Below, one piece after another: positions 7,670-17,250 of a DNA stretch of 64,000 nt. The stretch covers positions 1 to 64,000 of the forward strand of contig NZ_JAGGPA010000034.1 in the NCBI RefSeq assembly GCF_018614035.1, given 5' to 3'. The notes below the pieces were generated by a model that searched no databases, was not told the DNA's origin, and saw nothing but the letters and a program-made list of their open reading frames with translations. This stretch comes from Streptomyces sp. ISL-96 (GTDB lineage Bacteria; Actinomycetota; Actinomycetes; Streptomycetales; Streptomycetaceae). Within the stretch, counting starts at the first letter, position 1. The number at the start of each line of letters is the position of its first letter. The position numbers and the translations under genes were made by a program.

Positions 7670-7885
7670 ATGGCAAAGGCGCTTCTCGGTTACGTCGGCG
7701 GTTCCGACCCGCGACTCCTCGCCGAGATGCGACGGCTTCAGCAGCGCGTCCAGGATCTTGAATCCGAGCTCAACCGGATTCAGTCCGAGAACGACGCGCT
7801 CAGCGCCGCCGCTCACCACCGCGGAGATTCGCTGCTCGACAGCATCGACATCGACGTACCCCAGGCGGAGCCTGCGCTCACCTGA
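7670..7885 (+). CDS. Small conserved coiled-coil protein (71 aa)
   Basis: ATG 7670 follows GGAGGA with a 9-nt gap, which selects it over the in-frame upstream start at 7607. The protein begins AKALLGYVGGSDPRLLAEM and then forms a heptad-like helix (about 14-50, RRLQQRVQDLESELNRI), ending in an acidic tail. It resembles small hypothetical proteins found before smc in streptomycetes. A strong terminator at 7972 ends its transcript. A structural or adaptor role through its coiled coil is only an inference. Confidence 0.8.
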   Translation: MAKALLGYVGGSDPRLLAEMRRLQQRVQDLESELNRIQSENDALSAAAHHRGDSLLDSIDIDVPQAEPALT

Positions 7886-7971
7886 CACGGCTCGTAGGAG
7901 AATCCGAGCCCGTCAGGCTGTCCGTATCAGCCGCTTGAGATCTGCTTCAAGATCTACCAGCAACACATTGC

Positions 7972-8002
7972 AAGGGACGCTTCGGCGTCCCTTCTTTCTT
8001 TG
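7972..8002 (+). terminator. Rho-independent terminator after the coiled-coil gene
   Basis: A perfect 9-bp stem (AAGGGACGC with GCGTCCCTT) closes on a TTCG tetraloop and is followed by the T-rich CTTTCTTTG. It separates the 71-aa gene from smc. Confidence 0.9.
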
Positions 8003-8077
8003 CGCCCCGTCTGTAGACCTCTTCGCTTACCGTCTGATGTGCCCTGCACCTTCAGAGGTGAAACCGGCGGTGAAAGG

Positions 8078-8092
8078 TAGAGTGCGGCGGTG
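8078..8092 (+). promoter_or_regulatory. Candidate leaderless promoter of smc
   Basis: TAGAGT at 8078-8083 fits the actinobacterial -10 pattern TANNNT and ends 6 nt before the GTG start of smc at 8090. No Shine-Dalgarno sequence fits in the gap. This arrangement suggests that transcription begins at or next to the start codon. No convincing -35 is visible. Confidence 0.5.
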
Positions 8093-11000
8093 CATCTCAA
8101 GGCCATGACTCTCCGCGGTTTCAAATCATTCGCATCGGCCACGACGCTGCGGTTCGAACCAGGGATCACCTGCGTCGTGGGCCCGAATGGCTCGGGCAAG
8201 TCCAACGTGGTGGACGCCCTGTCGTGGGTGATGGGAGAGCAGGGCGCGAAGTCGCTGCGCGGCGGCAAGATGGAGGACGTCATCTTCGCCGGTACGACCG
8301 GGCGGCCGCCGCTCGGGCGCGCCGAGGTCTCGCTGACGATCGACAACTCCGACGGGGCGCTGCCCATCGAGTACGCCGAAGTCACCATTACGCGGATCAT
8401 GTTCCGCAACGGCGGCAGCGAATATCAGATCAATGGCGATACGTGCCGGCTGCTCGATATCCAGGAGTTGCTCTCCGACTCCGGGATAGGGCGCGAGATG
8501 CACGTGATCGTCGGGCAGGGCCAGCTGGACTCCGTACTGCATGCCGATCCGATGGGGCGCCGGGCGTTCATCGAGGAAGCCGCGGGCGTCCTCAAGCACC
8601 GCAAGCGGAAAGAGAAGGCGCTGCGGAAGCTGGACGCGATGCAGGCGAATCTCTCGCGCATACAGGACCTGACCAATGAACTGCGCCGGCAGCTCAAACC
8701 GTTGGGCCGGCAGGCGGCGGTCGCGCGGCGGGCCGCCGTCATCCAGGCCGACCTGCGCGACTCCCGGCTGCGGCTGCTCGCCGACGACCTGGTGAAGCTT
8801 CGCGAGGCACTGCGCGCCGAGATCGCCGACGAGGCGGCGCTCAAGGAGCGCAAGGACGCGGCCGAGGCGCAGCTGCGGGCCGCGCTGGCGCGGGAGGCGG
8901 AGCTGGAGGAAGAGGTACGCCGCCTCGCTCCGCGACTCCAGCGGGCGCAGCAGACCTGGTACGAGCTGTCGCAGCTGGCGGAGCGGGTGCGCGGCACGGT
9001 CTCGCTGGCCGACGCCCGGGTGAAGAGCGCGACGACCGCCGCCCCGGAGGAGGAGCGGCGCGGGCGCGATCCGGAAGACATGGAGCGCGAGGCCGCGAAG
9101 ATCCGCGAGCAGGAGGCGGAGCTCGAAGCCGCGCTGGAGGCGGCGCAGCGGGCGCTGGAGGACACGGTCGAGCACCGCGCGGGACTGGAGCGCGAGCTGG
9201 CCGCCGAGGAACGCAGGCTCAAGGACGCGGCCCGCGCCATCGCCGACCGGCGCGAGGGCCTCGTCCGGCTGAACGGCCAGGTCAACGCGGCCCGTAGCAG
9301 GGTCGGCTCGGCCCAGGCGGAGATCGACCGGCTGGCCGCCGCGCACGAGGGCGCGCGGGAGCGGGCCGCCGCCGCGCAGGCGGAGTACGAGCAGCTCAAA
9401 GCCGAAGTGGACGTGCTGGACGCGGGCGAGTCCGACCTGGCCGAACAGCACGAGGCGGCCAGACGCGACCTCGCCGAGGCGGAGACCGCGCTCACGGCGG
9501 CCCGGGAAGCGGCCACCTCCGCCGAGCGCCGCCGGGCGGCGACGTCCGCCCGGCACGACGCGCTGGCCCTGGGGCTGCGGCGCAAGGACGGCACGGGAGC
9601 ACTGCTCGCCGCGCAGCCCCGGCTGACCGGCCTGCTGGGCCCGGCGGCGGAGCTCCTTACAGTGGCCCCCGGTTACGAGGTCCCGGTGGCGGCGGCGCTG
9701 GGCGCGGCGGCCGACGCGATCGCGGTGACGGACCCGGCCACGGCCGCCGAAGCGATTCGCCTCCTGCGCAAACAGGACGCGGGCCGAGCGGTGCTTCTGC
9801 CGGGCGCGCCGGCGGTCCCGGTCGCGGAGGCCGCTGGGTCCGCCGACGGCGACGCTGCCGGACGGCATCACGGCGTATCGGGGCAGGGTGCGGCTCCGGC
9901 TGTTGCCGATCTGGTGCGGGGGCCCGCCGAGCTGATGCCCGCCGTGCGGCGGCTGGTGCGGGACATGGTGGTCGTCGGGACGCTGGAGGACGCCGAGGAT
10001 CTGGTTGCGGCGCGGCCCTCGCTGACCGCTGTGACCGCTGAGGGCGATGTTCTCGGGGCGTACTTCGCGCAGGGCGGGTCGGCCGGGGCGCCCAGTCTGC
10101 TGGAGGTGCAGGCATCCGTCGACGAGGCCGCCGCCGAGCTGGAGGACCTGGCCGTACGGTGCGAGGAGCTGGCCGGGGCGCAGCACCGGGCGCAGGAGCG
10201 GCGTAACGAATGCGCCCTGCTCGTCGAGGAGCTGGGCCGGCGGCGAAGCGCCGCCGACCGGGAGAAATCGGGCGTCGCCCAGCAGCTCGGGCGGCTCGCC
10301 GGGCAGGCGCGCGGCGCCGCCGGCGAGGCCGAGCGGTCGGCCGCTGCCGCCGCCAGGGCCCAGGAGGCGCTGGAGCGGGCCGTCGAGGAGGCGCAGGAGC
10401 TGGCGGAGCGTTTGCTGGTGGCCGAGGAGGCGCCCGTACAGGAGGAGCCGGACACGTCCGTGCGGGACCGGCTCGCCGCCGACGGGGCCAACGCCCGCCA
10501 GACCGAGATGGAGGCCAGGCTCCAGGCGCGTACGCACGAGGAGCGGGTGAAGGGGCTCGCGGGGCGCGCGGACGCGCTCGACCGGGGGGCGCGCGCCGAG
10601 CGTGAGGCGAGGGCGCGTGCCGAACAGCGGCGCGCCCGGCTGCGCCACGAGGCGCAGGTGGCGGCGGCCGTCGCGTCCGGTGCGCGCCAGCTGCTCGCGC
10701 ACGTCGAGGTCTCGCTCGTACGGGCCGCCGAGGAGCGGGCCGCGGCCGAGGCGGCCAAGGCGGAGCGTGAGCGCGACCTGGCGGCCGAGCGCGGCCGCGG
10801 CCGGGACCTCAAGGGCGAGCTCGACAAGCTGACGGATTCGGTCCACCGCGGCGAGGTGCTGGGCGCCGAGAAGCGGTTGCGCATCGAGCAGCTGGAGTCC
10901 AAGGCGCTGGAGGAGTTGGGGGTGGAGCCCGCGGGACTGGTGGCGGAGTACGGGCCCGACCAGCCCGTACCTCCGTCGCCGCCCGCCGAGGGCGAGGACG

Positions 11001-11692
11001 TGCCGGAGGATCCGCAGGACCCCCGCAACCAGCCGCGGCCGTTCGTGCGCGCGGAGCAGGAGAAGCGGCTCAGGGCGGCCGAACGGGCGTATCAGCAGCT
11101 CGGGAAGGTGAACCCGCTCGCCCTGGAGGAGTTCGCGGCCTTGGAGGAGCGCCACAAGTTCCTGTCCGAGCAGCTTGAAGACCTGAAGAAGACGCGCACC
11201 GACCTGATGCAGGTCATCAAGGAGGTCGACGAGCGCGTCGAGCAGGTCTTCAGCGAGGCGTTCCAGGACACGGCGCGGGAGTTCGAAGGAGTCTTCTCGC
11301 GGCTCTTCCCTGGCGGTGAGGGCCGGCTGATTCTGACGGATCCCGACAACATGCTCACCACGGGGGTGGATGTCGAGGCCAGACCGCCGGGCAAGAAGGT
11401 CAAGCGGCTGTCGCTGCTCTCCGGCGGTGAGCGGTCGCTGACGGCCGTGGCCATGCTGGTGTCGATCTTCAAGGCCAGGCCGAGCCCGTTCTACGTCATG
11501 GACGAGGTCGAGGCCGCGCTCGACGACACCAATCTCCAGCGGCTGATCCGGATCATGGAGGAACTCCAGGAGAGCTCCCAGCTGATCGTGATCACTCACC
11601 AGAAGCGGACGATGGAGGTCGCCGACGCGCTGTACGGCGTGTCCATGCAGGGGGACGGCGTCTCAAAGGTCATCAGCCAGCGGCTCCGCTGA
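8090..11692 (+). CDS. smc: Chromosome segregation ATPase SMC
   Basis: This is a 1200-residue condensin subunit that compacts and organises the chromosome with the ScpA and ScpB kleisin complex. The N-terminal ATPase half has Walker A GPNGSGKS (31-38). Two long coiled-coil arms rich in Glu, Ala and Arg flank a hinge (about 500-680). The C-terminal half has the ABC signature LSGGE (1110-1114) and Walker B with Asp1138-Glu1139 (YVMDEVEAALDD). Length is normal for the family. The start is GTG 8090, giving the conserved HLKAMTLRGFKSF N-terminus, and it seems leaderless. The hinge has a Gly/Ala/His-rich stretch (about 585-605) that may be a lineage-specific loop. Confidence 0.97.
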   Translation: MHLKAMTLRGFKSFASATTLRFEPGITCVVGPNGSGKSNVVDALSWVMGEQGAKSLRGGKMEDVIFAGTTGRPPLGRAEVSLTIDNSDGALPIEYAEVTITRIMFRNGGSEYQINGDTCRLLDIQELLSDSGIGREMHVIVGQGQLDSVLHADPMGRRAFIEEAAGVLKHRKRKEKALRKLDAMQANLSRIQDLTNELRRQLKPLGRQAAVARRAAVIQADLRDSRLRLLADDLVKLREALRAEIADEAALKERKDAAEAQLRAALAREAELEEEVRRLAPRLQRAQQTWYELSQLAERVRGTVSLADARVKSATTAAPEEERRGRDPEDMEREAAKIREQEAELEAALEAAQRALEDTVEHRAGLERELAAEERRLKDAARAIADRREGLVRLNGQVNAARSRVGSAQAEIDRLAAAHEGARERAAAAQAEYEQLKAEVDVLDAGESDLAEQHEAARRDLAEAETALTAAREAATSAERRRAATSARHDALALGLRRKDGTGALLAAQPRLTGLLGPAAELLTVAPGYEVPVAAALGAAADAIAVTDPATAAEAIRLLRKQDAGRAVLLPGAPAVPVAEAAGSADGDAAGRHHGVSGQGAAPAVADLVRGPAELMPAVRRLVRDMVVVGTLEDAEDLVAARPSLTAVTAEGDVLGAYFAQGGSAGAPSLLEVQASVDEAAAELEDLAVRCEELAGAQHRAQERRNECALLVEELGRRRSAADREKSGVAQQLGRLAGQARGAAGEAERSAAAAARAQEALERAVEEAQELAERLLVAEEAPVQEEPDTSVRDRLAADGANARQTEMEARLQARTHEERVKGLAGRADALDRGARAEREARARAEQRRARLRHEAQVAAAVASGARQLLAHVEVSLVRAAEERAAAEAAKAERERDLAAERGRGRDLKGELDKLTDSVHRGEVLGAEKRLRIEQLESKALEELGVEPAGLVAEYGPDQPVPPSPPAEGEDVPEDPQDPRNQPRPFVRAEQEKRLRAAERAYQQLGKVNPLALEEFAALEERHKFLSEQLEDLKKTRTDLMQVIKEVDERVEQVFSEAFQDTAREFEGVFSRLFPGGEGRLILTDPDNMLTTGVDVEARPPGKKVKRLSLLSGGERSLTAVAMLVSIFKARPSPFYVMDEVEAALDDTNLQRLIRIMEELQESSQLIVITHQKRTMEVADALYGVSMQGDGVSKVISQRLR

Positions 11693-11766
11693 GACGCCCA
11701 CTGTCATCTTCACAACTTGAACGCAAGCAGAGGTGTCTGGCCTGTGAATTTCACGTTCCTCACCTC

Positions 11767-11794
11767 TTGACTTCGAAACCTGAAGGAATAGTCT
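11767..11794 (+). promoter_or_regulatory. Candidate promoter of the sugar permease gene
   Basis: TTGACT (11767-11772) and TAGTCT (11789-11794) are separated by 16 bp, close to the housekeeping sigma-factor consensus. They lie about 107 bp before the permease start in an otherwise non-coding 208-bp gap after smc. Confidence 0.5.
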
Positions 11795-11900
11795 CGGCAG
11801 CGTCGTTTTTACCTTCAAGTGGTGCGCGGCGCGATGCTGTGCCCCACTTGCACTGCTTGCCCCCCACGCCAGGCGACGCGGCCAGGCACCAGGAGTTGAT

Positions 11901-13319
11901 GTGACCAGCACTGCGAAACCACTGGCGTCCGGAGCCCGCGAGGCCCACCCGGACCACCTCGGCCACGTCATCTTCATCACGGCGGCAGCCGCGATGGGCG
12001 GTTTCCTCTTCGGCTACGACAGCTCGGTGATCAACGGCGCTGTCGAAGGCATCCGCGGGAAGTACGACGTAGGATCCGGCACCCTCGCCCAGGTCATCGC
12101 CATCGCCCTGATCGGCTGTGCCGTCGGCGCCGCCACCGCGGGCCGCATCGCCGACCGCATCGGCCGGATCCGCGTCATGCAGATCGCTGCCGCGCTGTTC
12201 ACCGTCAGCGCCGTCGGCTCCGCGCTGCCGTTCGCCCTGTACGACCTGGCCTTCTGGCGGGTGCTCGGCGGCATCGCCATCGGTATGGCTTCGGTCATCG
12301 GCCCGGCGTACATCGCCGAGGTCGCCCCGCCGGCGTACCGCGGCCGCCTCGGCGCCTTCCAGCAGGCCGCCATCGTCATCGGCATCGCCGTCTCCCAGCT
12401 CGTCAACTGGGGCATCCTCAACCTTGCCGACGGCGACCAGCGCGGCAAGCTGTTCGGCATCGAGGCCTGGCAGGTCATGCTCGGCGTGATGGTGGTCCCG
12501 GCCGTCCTCTACGGTCTGCTCTCCTTCGCCATCCCCGAGTCGCCGCGCTTCCTGATCTCCGTCGGCAAGGTCGACAGGGCCAAGGAGATCCTGGCCGACG
12601 TCGAAGGCAAGAACATCGACCTCGACCTGCGCGTCGTCGAGATCGAGGAGGCCATGCGCAGCGAGCACAAGTCCACCTTCAAGGACCTGCTCGGCAGCCG
12701 CTTCGGCTTCCTGCCCATCGTCTGGGTCGGCATCGGCCTCTCCGTCTTCCAGCAGCTCGTCGGCATCAACGTCGCCTTCTACTACTCCGCGACGCTGTGG
12801 CAGTCCGTCGGCATCAACCCGAGCGACTCGTTCTTCTACTCGTTCACCACGTCGATCATCAACATCGTCGGCACCGTGATCGCCATGATCTTCGTCGACC
12901 GGATCGGCCGCCGGCCGCTCGCGCTCATCGGCTCGACCGGTATGGCGATCGCCCTAGCCTTCGAAGCCTGGGCCTTCTCCGCGAACCTGATCGACGGCAA
13001 GCTGCCGCACACCCAGGGCATCGTCGCGCTGATCGCCGCCCACATCTTCGTGCTCTTCTTCGCCCTCTCGTGGGGTGTCGTCGTCTGGGTCTTCCTCGGC
13101 GAGATGTTCCCGAACCGGCTGCGCGCCGCCGCGCTCGGCGTCGCCGCCTCCGCGCAGTGGATCGCCAACTGGGCGATCACCGCGAGCTTCCCGAGCCTGT
13201 CCGAGTGGAACCTCTCGGGGACGTACGTGATCTACACATTCTTCGCCGTGCTCTCGATCCCCTTCGTGCTCAAGTTCGTGAAGGAGACCAAGGGCAAGGC
13301 GTTGGAGGAGATGGGCTAA
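11901..13319 (+). CDS. glcP: Glucose/sugar-proton symporter, MFS sugar porter family (GlcP-like)
   Basis: This 472-residue permease has 12 predicted transmembrane helices. Sugar-porter hallmarks are GGFLFGYDSSVINGA in helix 1, GRIADRIGR between helices 2 and 3, PESPRFL after helix 6, DRIGRRPL between helices 8 and 9, and KETKG at the C-terminus. Streptomyces GlcP, the glucose permease needed for glucose uptake and carbon repression, is encoded at this place next to smc, so glucose is the likely substrate. The start is GTG 11901 after AGGAGTTGAT. A strong hairpin at 13349 separates it from the convergent gene. Confidence 0.88.
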   Translation: MTSTAKPLASGAREAHPDHLGHVIFITAAAAMGGFLFGYDSSVINGAVEGIRGKYDVGSGTLAQVIAIALIGCAVGAATAGRIADRIGRIRVMQIAAALFTVSAVGSALPFALYDLAFWRVLGGIAIGMASVIGPAYIAEVAPPAYRGRLGAFQQAAIVIGIAVSQLVNWGILNLADGDQRGKLFGIEAWQVMLGVMVVPAVLYGLLSFAIPESPRFLISVGKVDRAKEILADVEGKNIDLDLRVVEIEEAMRSEHKSTFKDLLGSRFGFLPIVWVGIGLSVFQQLVGINVAFYYSATLWQSVGINPSDSFFYSFTTSIINIVGTVIAMIFVDRIGRRPLALIGSTGMAIALAFEAWAFSANLIDGKLPHTQGIVALIAAHIFVLFFALSWGVVVWVFLGEMFPNRLRAAALGVAASAQWIANWAITASFPSLSEWNLSGTYVIYTFFAVLSIPFVLKFVKETKGKALEEMG

Positions 13320-13348
13320 CCCCCGCTGCCCCTCTCCTCGAACACGGC

Positions 13349-13381
13349 ACTGCCCCGGCTCACCCGTTGAGCCGGGGCAGT
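13349..13381. terminator. Bidirectional terminator between glcP and the convergent oxidoreductase gene
   Basis: A perfect 14-bp stem (ACTGCCCCGGCTCA and its complement) has a 5-nt loop. It overlaps the last codons and stop of the minus-strand gene, so it can end transcripts from both sides. Confidence 0.75.
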
Positions 13382-14331
13382 ACGTCTTCCGCGAACAGCT
13401 GCAGGCTGCGCCAGCCCTCGTCCACCGGCATCCCGCCGCACAGCGGATGCAGTACGAGACTGCCGGCGGCCAGTGCCACGCACTCCTCCGGGGTCACGAC
13501 GCGGTAGACCCCTTCCTGGCGCAGCTCGTCGACGCTGGTCGCCCGCGAGCGTACGGCCGACTTGATGTCCTTGGACTGCCAGGAGGCGTACGTCTGCGCC
13601 TCGTGCAGGAAGTGCTCGCCGTACTGGGCCCAGACGCGGTCCGGATCCTCCGCGACATGCAGCAGCGGCGTCTCGGCCGTCGGCATCATGCAGAAGCCCT
13701 CGGTCCCGAACTCCGCCCGCCGCTCGTGGTAGTACGACTCCAGCTCCGGCAGGTGCGCGCTCGGGAAGAACGGCAGACCGAGCCGCGCCGCGCGCCGGGC
13801 CGCCGCCTGCGAGGACCCGCCGACCAGCAGGAGCGGATGCGGCTGGGTGTACGGGCGCGGCGTGACGCGCACGGTCCTGCCCCGGTACGGGAAGGGCTCC
13901 CCGGTCCACGCCAGCAGCAGCGTTTCGAGCACCTCGTCCTGGAGCCTGCCGCGCCGCCCCCAGTCGACGCCCAACTGCTCGTACTCCTCCGGCCGGTATC
14001 CGATGCCCGCCACCGTGACCAGGCGCCCCTTGCCGATCAGGTCGAGTACGGCGATGTCCTCGGCCAGCCGCAGCGGCTCGTACAGCGGCCCGATGATCGC
14101 GGAGACGGTGACCGTGATGCGCCGGGTCGCGCCCAGGACCGAGCCGGCGAAGACGAAGGGGGAGGGCAGCCAGCCGTTGGCGGTGCCGTGGTGCTCCTCG
14201 GTCTGGACGGTTCCGATGCCCCGGTCGTCGGCGTACGTGGCCATCTCCAGGGCGGCGCGATAGCGGGCCGCGTGGGTGTCGGGGGTCGCGTCGGGATCGA
14301 CGAGGTTGAAGCGGACCACTGTGAAGGCCAT
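13360..14331 (-). CDS. LLM-class flavin-dependent oxidoreductase
   Basis: This 323-residue protein has the bacterial luciferase-like (F420/FMN monooxygenase) TIM-barrel pattern: GIGTVQTEEHHG near residue 40, ITVTVSAIIGPLYEPLRLAEDIAVLD, then GRLVTVAGIGYRPEEYEQLG. Such enzymes use reduced FMN or F420 to oxidise or reduce small organic substrates. The substrate cannot be inferred. ATG 14331 has GGAGGGGG 9 nt upstream. It stands alone, facing glcP and following the permease gene in the same direction, with a gap of about 60 bp that could allow read-through from the permease. Confidence 0.85.
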   Translation of the reverse strand: MAFTVVRFNLVDPDATPDTHAARYRAALEMATYADDRGIGTVQTEEHHGTANGWLPSPFVFAGSVLGATRRITVTVSAIIGPLYEPLRLAEDIAVLDLIGKGRLVTVAGIGYRPEEYEQLGVDWGRRGRLQDEVLETLLLAWTGEPFPYRGRTVRVTPRPYTQPHPLLLVGGSSQAAARRAARLGLPFFPSAHLPELESYYHERRAEFGTEGFCMMPTAETPLLHVAEDPDRVWAQYGEHFLHEAQTYASWQSKDIKSAVRSRATSVDELRQEGVYRVVTPEECVALAAGSLVLHPLCGGMPVDEGWRSLQLFAEDVLPRLNG

Positions 14332-14392
14332 ACGAACGTCCCCCTCCGCCGGCGTGTGGATGTGGCGAAGGGGGACGTTAGTTGACGTCGCG

Positions 14393-15862
14393 TCAGTTGG
14401 ACAGGCTTCCGACGGGCTCGGACTCGGGCCGCGCCGCCTCGGCCTCCGGCTCCTGAGCCACCGGCTTCGTCCTCGGCAGCACCGCGTACAGCGCCGCCGC
14501 CACGACGACCGTCGCCGCCCAGCCCAGCCCGTTGCGCCCGATCCAGGAACCGGCGAGCGGCCCGGCGAACCAGTCGACCTTGGTGAACAGCAGGCCCGCC
14601 ACCAGCGCGACGCCCCATGCCGTCATGGCCTGCCAGGCGAAACCGCCCCGGTACCAGTAGCCACTGGTGCGGGTGGTGTCCATCAGGGCCTCACCGTCGT
14701 ACGTACGACGGCTCAGCATGTCCACACCGAAGACACCGATCCACGCCGAGAACGCCACGGCCAGCAGCGTCAGGAAGGAGATGAACGAACCGAAGAAGCT
14801 CGTCGCCACCACCATCAGCAGGAAGCCGAAGATCAGGCTGATGATCGCGTTGACGCTCACGGCCCAGGCGCGCGACACGTTGATGCCCAGCGTCTGCGCG
14901 GTGAAGCCTGCCGAGTACATCGACATCGAGTTGATCAGCAGCATGCCGATCAGGGCGATCAGCAGGTACGGAACGGCGATCCAGGTCGGCAGCAGCTCAC
15001 CGATGAACGACACCGGATCGGTGGCCGACGCCAGGTCCGGCGTACTGACGGCCATGACCGCGCCCATCAGCACCATGGGCAGGACGACGACGCCCGCGCC
15101 ACCGATGGTGGCGGAGACCAGGCCCTTGCCCGACGCCGTACGCGGCAGGTAGCGGGTGAAGTCCGGGCCCGAGGGGACCCAGCTGATGCCGCCCGCCGCG
15201 ATCGTGCCGATGCCCGCGATCATCATCGCGGTCGAACCGGCCGGCTTGGCGAACACGGCGGACCAGTCGGTGCCGGCGATCAGGTAGACCAGCACGAGCA
15301 CGCTGAAGGCGCCGAAGAGGTACGTCGACCAGGTGCTGCACCGGCGCAGGGCGTTGATGCCCAGACCGGAGACGAGGAAGGTGCAGCCGACGAAGAGCAG
15401 CAGCGTCACGACGATGAGCGCGGTGTTGCTCTCGATGCCGAAGAGCAGATCGAGGACCGTGAGGACGGCGTACGCCCCGGTCACCGCGTTGATCGTTTCC
15501 CAGCCCCAGCGCGCGACCCAGATCAGCGAGCCGGGGAAGAGATTGCCCCGCTGGCCGAACACCGCCCTGGAGAGCGCCATGCCCGGGGACCCGCCGCGCT
15601 TGCCCGCGATCGAGATCAGGCCGACGAGTCCGTACGAGACGACGGGCGCCGCGACGGCCACGGTCAGTACCTGCCAGAAATTCAGGCCGTTGAAGACGAC
15701 CAGGCCGGCGCCCATCGTGAGCAGGAGCACGCTGATGTTGGCGGCGACCCAGGTGGGGAAGAGTTCACGGACGCGGCCCGAGCGCTCGCTGTCGGGTACG
15801 GGCTCAAGACCGCGGGTCTCTATCGCGCCCTCGGACTCGACCGGGGCGGACGTTTCAGGCAT
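14393..15862 (-). CDS. NCS1-family nucleobase permease (purine/cytosine permease-like)
   Basis: The protein has 489 residues and about 12 hydrophobic helices. The pattern (FPTWVAANISVLLLTMGAGL, GSPGMALSRAVFG, WETINAVTGAY, SWVPSGPDFTRYLP) matches NCS1 cytosine/purine permeases related to CodB, which import nucleobases or related compounds with a cation. The ATG at 15862 after GGAG is chosen; the frame stays open far upstream through the antisense of ftsY, which is a GC artefact. The C-terminus has a short acidic, Pro/Glu-rich tail. The exact substrate is unknown. Confidence 0.88.
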   Translation of the reverse strand: MPETSAPVESEGAIETRGLEPVPDSERSGRVRELFPTWVAANISVLLLTMGAGLVVFNGLNFWQVLTVAVAAPVVSYGLVGLISIAGKRGGSPGMALSRAVFGQRGNLFPGSLIWVARWGWETINAVTGAYAVLTVLDLLFGIESNTALIVVTLLLFVGCTFLVSGLGINALRRCSTWSTYLFGAFSVLVLVYLIAGTDWSAVFAKPAGSTAMMIAGIGTIAAGGISWVPSGPDFTRYLPRTASGKGLVSATIGGAGVVVLPMVLMGAVMAVSTPDLASATDPVSFIGELLPTWIAVPYLLIALIGMLLINSMSMYSAGFTAQTLGINVSRAWAVSVNAIISLIFGFLLMVVATSFFGSFISFLTLLAVAFSAWIGVFGVDMLSRRTYDGEALMDTTRTSGYWYRGGFAWQAMTAWGVALVAGLLFTKVDWFAGPLAGSWIGRNGLGWAATVVVAAALYAVLPRTKPVAQEPEAEAARPESEPVGSLSN

Positions 15863-16016
15863 GGGGGAACTCCGTGCAGGGGTGGGGGGAACGAACAGCA
15901 TCTTACGGGCACACCAGCGTGCGGTCCCCCCAAAAGGTCCAAATCCTACGCAAGCGCCTCGTGTGATCCTCCCATAAGGCTCTGTGCGTATGGCTGTGGC
16001 TGATACTGGGTGAGTT

Positions 16017-17240
16017 ATGGAAATCGTCATCCTTGCTGTAGTCATCGCCCTGGTCGCAATCGGCGCCATCAGCGGGCTCGTGGTCAGCAGCCGCAAGAAG
16101 AAGCAGCTGCCGCCCCAGGCGCCGCCGACCACGCCGACCGTCACCGCCCCGCCCGCCGAACCGCAGGTCGGCGAGGACGCGGCGCCACCGCGCGACGAAG
16201 CGCGCCGGACCATCGAGGAGGTGGACCTCCCCGACGCGTCGACCGCCGTCGAGGAGCCCGTCGCCGTCGAGGACCCGGTCGTCGCCGAACCCGTCGCGCC
16301 CGAGATCGAGATCCCCGAGCCGGCCGCCGGCCGCCTGGTGCGGCTGCGCGCCCGGCTCGCCCGTTCGCAGAACACGCTCGGCAAGGGTCTGCTGACCCTG
16401 CTCTCCCGTGAGCACCTCGACGAGGACACCTGGGAGGAGATCGAGGACACGCTGCTCACCGCGGATGTCGGCGTCGCCCCGACCCAGGAACTGGTCGAGC
16501 GGCTGCGCGAGCGCGTACGGGTGCTCGGCACGCGTACGCCGGACGAGCTGCGCGCACTGCTCCGCGAGGAGCTGCTGAACCTGCTCGGTACGGACATGGA
16601 CCGCGCGGTCAAGACCGAGAGCGCCACCGACGTACCGGGCATCGTCATGGTCGTCGGCGTCAACGGCACCGGCAAGACCACGACCACGGGCAAGCTCGCG
16701 CGTGTGCTGGTGGCCGACGGGCGCAGCGTGGTGCTGGGCGCCGCGGACACCTTCCGCGCGGCCGCCACCGACCAGCTCCAGACCTGGGGCGACCGGGTCG
16801 GCGCGCGCACGGTGCGCGGGCCCGAGGGCGGCGACCCGGCGTCGGTCGCCTTCGACGCGGTGAAGGAAGGTATCGCCGAGGGCGCGGACGTCGTACTCAT
16901 CGACACGGCGGGCCGGCTGCACACCAAGGCGGGGCTCATGGACGAGCTCGGCAAGGTCAAGCGCGTCGTGGAGAAGCACGGACCGCTGGACGAGGTGCTG
17001 CTGGTGCTGGACGCGACGACCGGGCAGAACGGTCTGGTGCAGGCGCGGGTGTTCGCGGAGGTCGTGGACATCACCGGCATCGTGCTGACGAAGCTGGACG
17101 GCACGGCGAAGGGGGGCATCGTGATCGCGGTGCAGCGCGAGCTGGGCGTACCGGTGAAGCTCGTCGGCCTGGGTGAGGGTGCGGACGATCTGGCCCCGTT
17201 CGAGCCGGAGGCGTTCGTCGACGCCCTGATCGGCGACTAA
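16017..17240 (+). CDS. ftsY: Signal recognition particle receptor FtsY
   Basis: This 407-residue SRP receptor GTPase docks SRP-ribosome complexes at the membrane. It has an N-terminal membrane helix (about 3-24), a Pro/Glu/Val-rich acidic A region (about 30-105), the four-helix N domain, and the G domain with GVNGTGKTT (214-222), DTAGR (296-300) and TKLDGTAKGG near the C-terminus. An N-terminal membrane anchor is typical of actinobacterial FtsY. The ATG start lies behind GGGTGAG. It works with Ffh, encoded at 24767. Confidence 0.96.
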   Translation: MEIVILAVVIALVAIGAISGLVVSSRKKKQLPPQAPPTTPTVTAPPAEPQVGEDAAPPRDEARRTIEEVDLPDASTAVEEPVAVEDPVVAEPVAPEIEIPEPAAGRLVRLRARLARSQNTLGKGLLTLLSREHLDEDTWEEIEDTLLTADVGVAPTQELVERLRERVRVLGTRTPDELRALLREELLNLLGTDMDRAVKTESATDVPGIVMVVGVNGTGKTTTTGKLARVLVADGRSVVLGAADTFRAAATDQLQTWGDRVGARTVRGPEGGDPASVAFDAVKEGIAEGADVVLIDTAGRLHTKAGLMDELGKVKRVVEKHGPLDEVLLVLDATTGQNGLVQARVFAEVVDITGIVLTKLDGTAKGGIVIAVQRELGVPVKLVGLGEGADDLAPFEPEAFVDALIGD

Positions 17241-17250
17241 CGCCGCCGCG

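Noticed and set aside
8126..11599. A 1157-codon open frame antisense to smc
   Set aside because: It mirrors the coiled-coil codon bias of smc (high GC at position 3 gives open antisense frames) and has no start context or recognisable domain.
14393..17119. A 908-codon frame fusing the NCS1 permease to antisense ftsY
   Set aside because: The permease has a normal ATG with GGAG at 15862; the upstream part is antisense to ftsY and Ser/Thr-rich noise.
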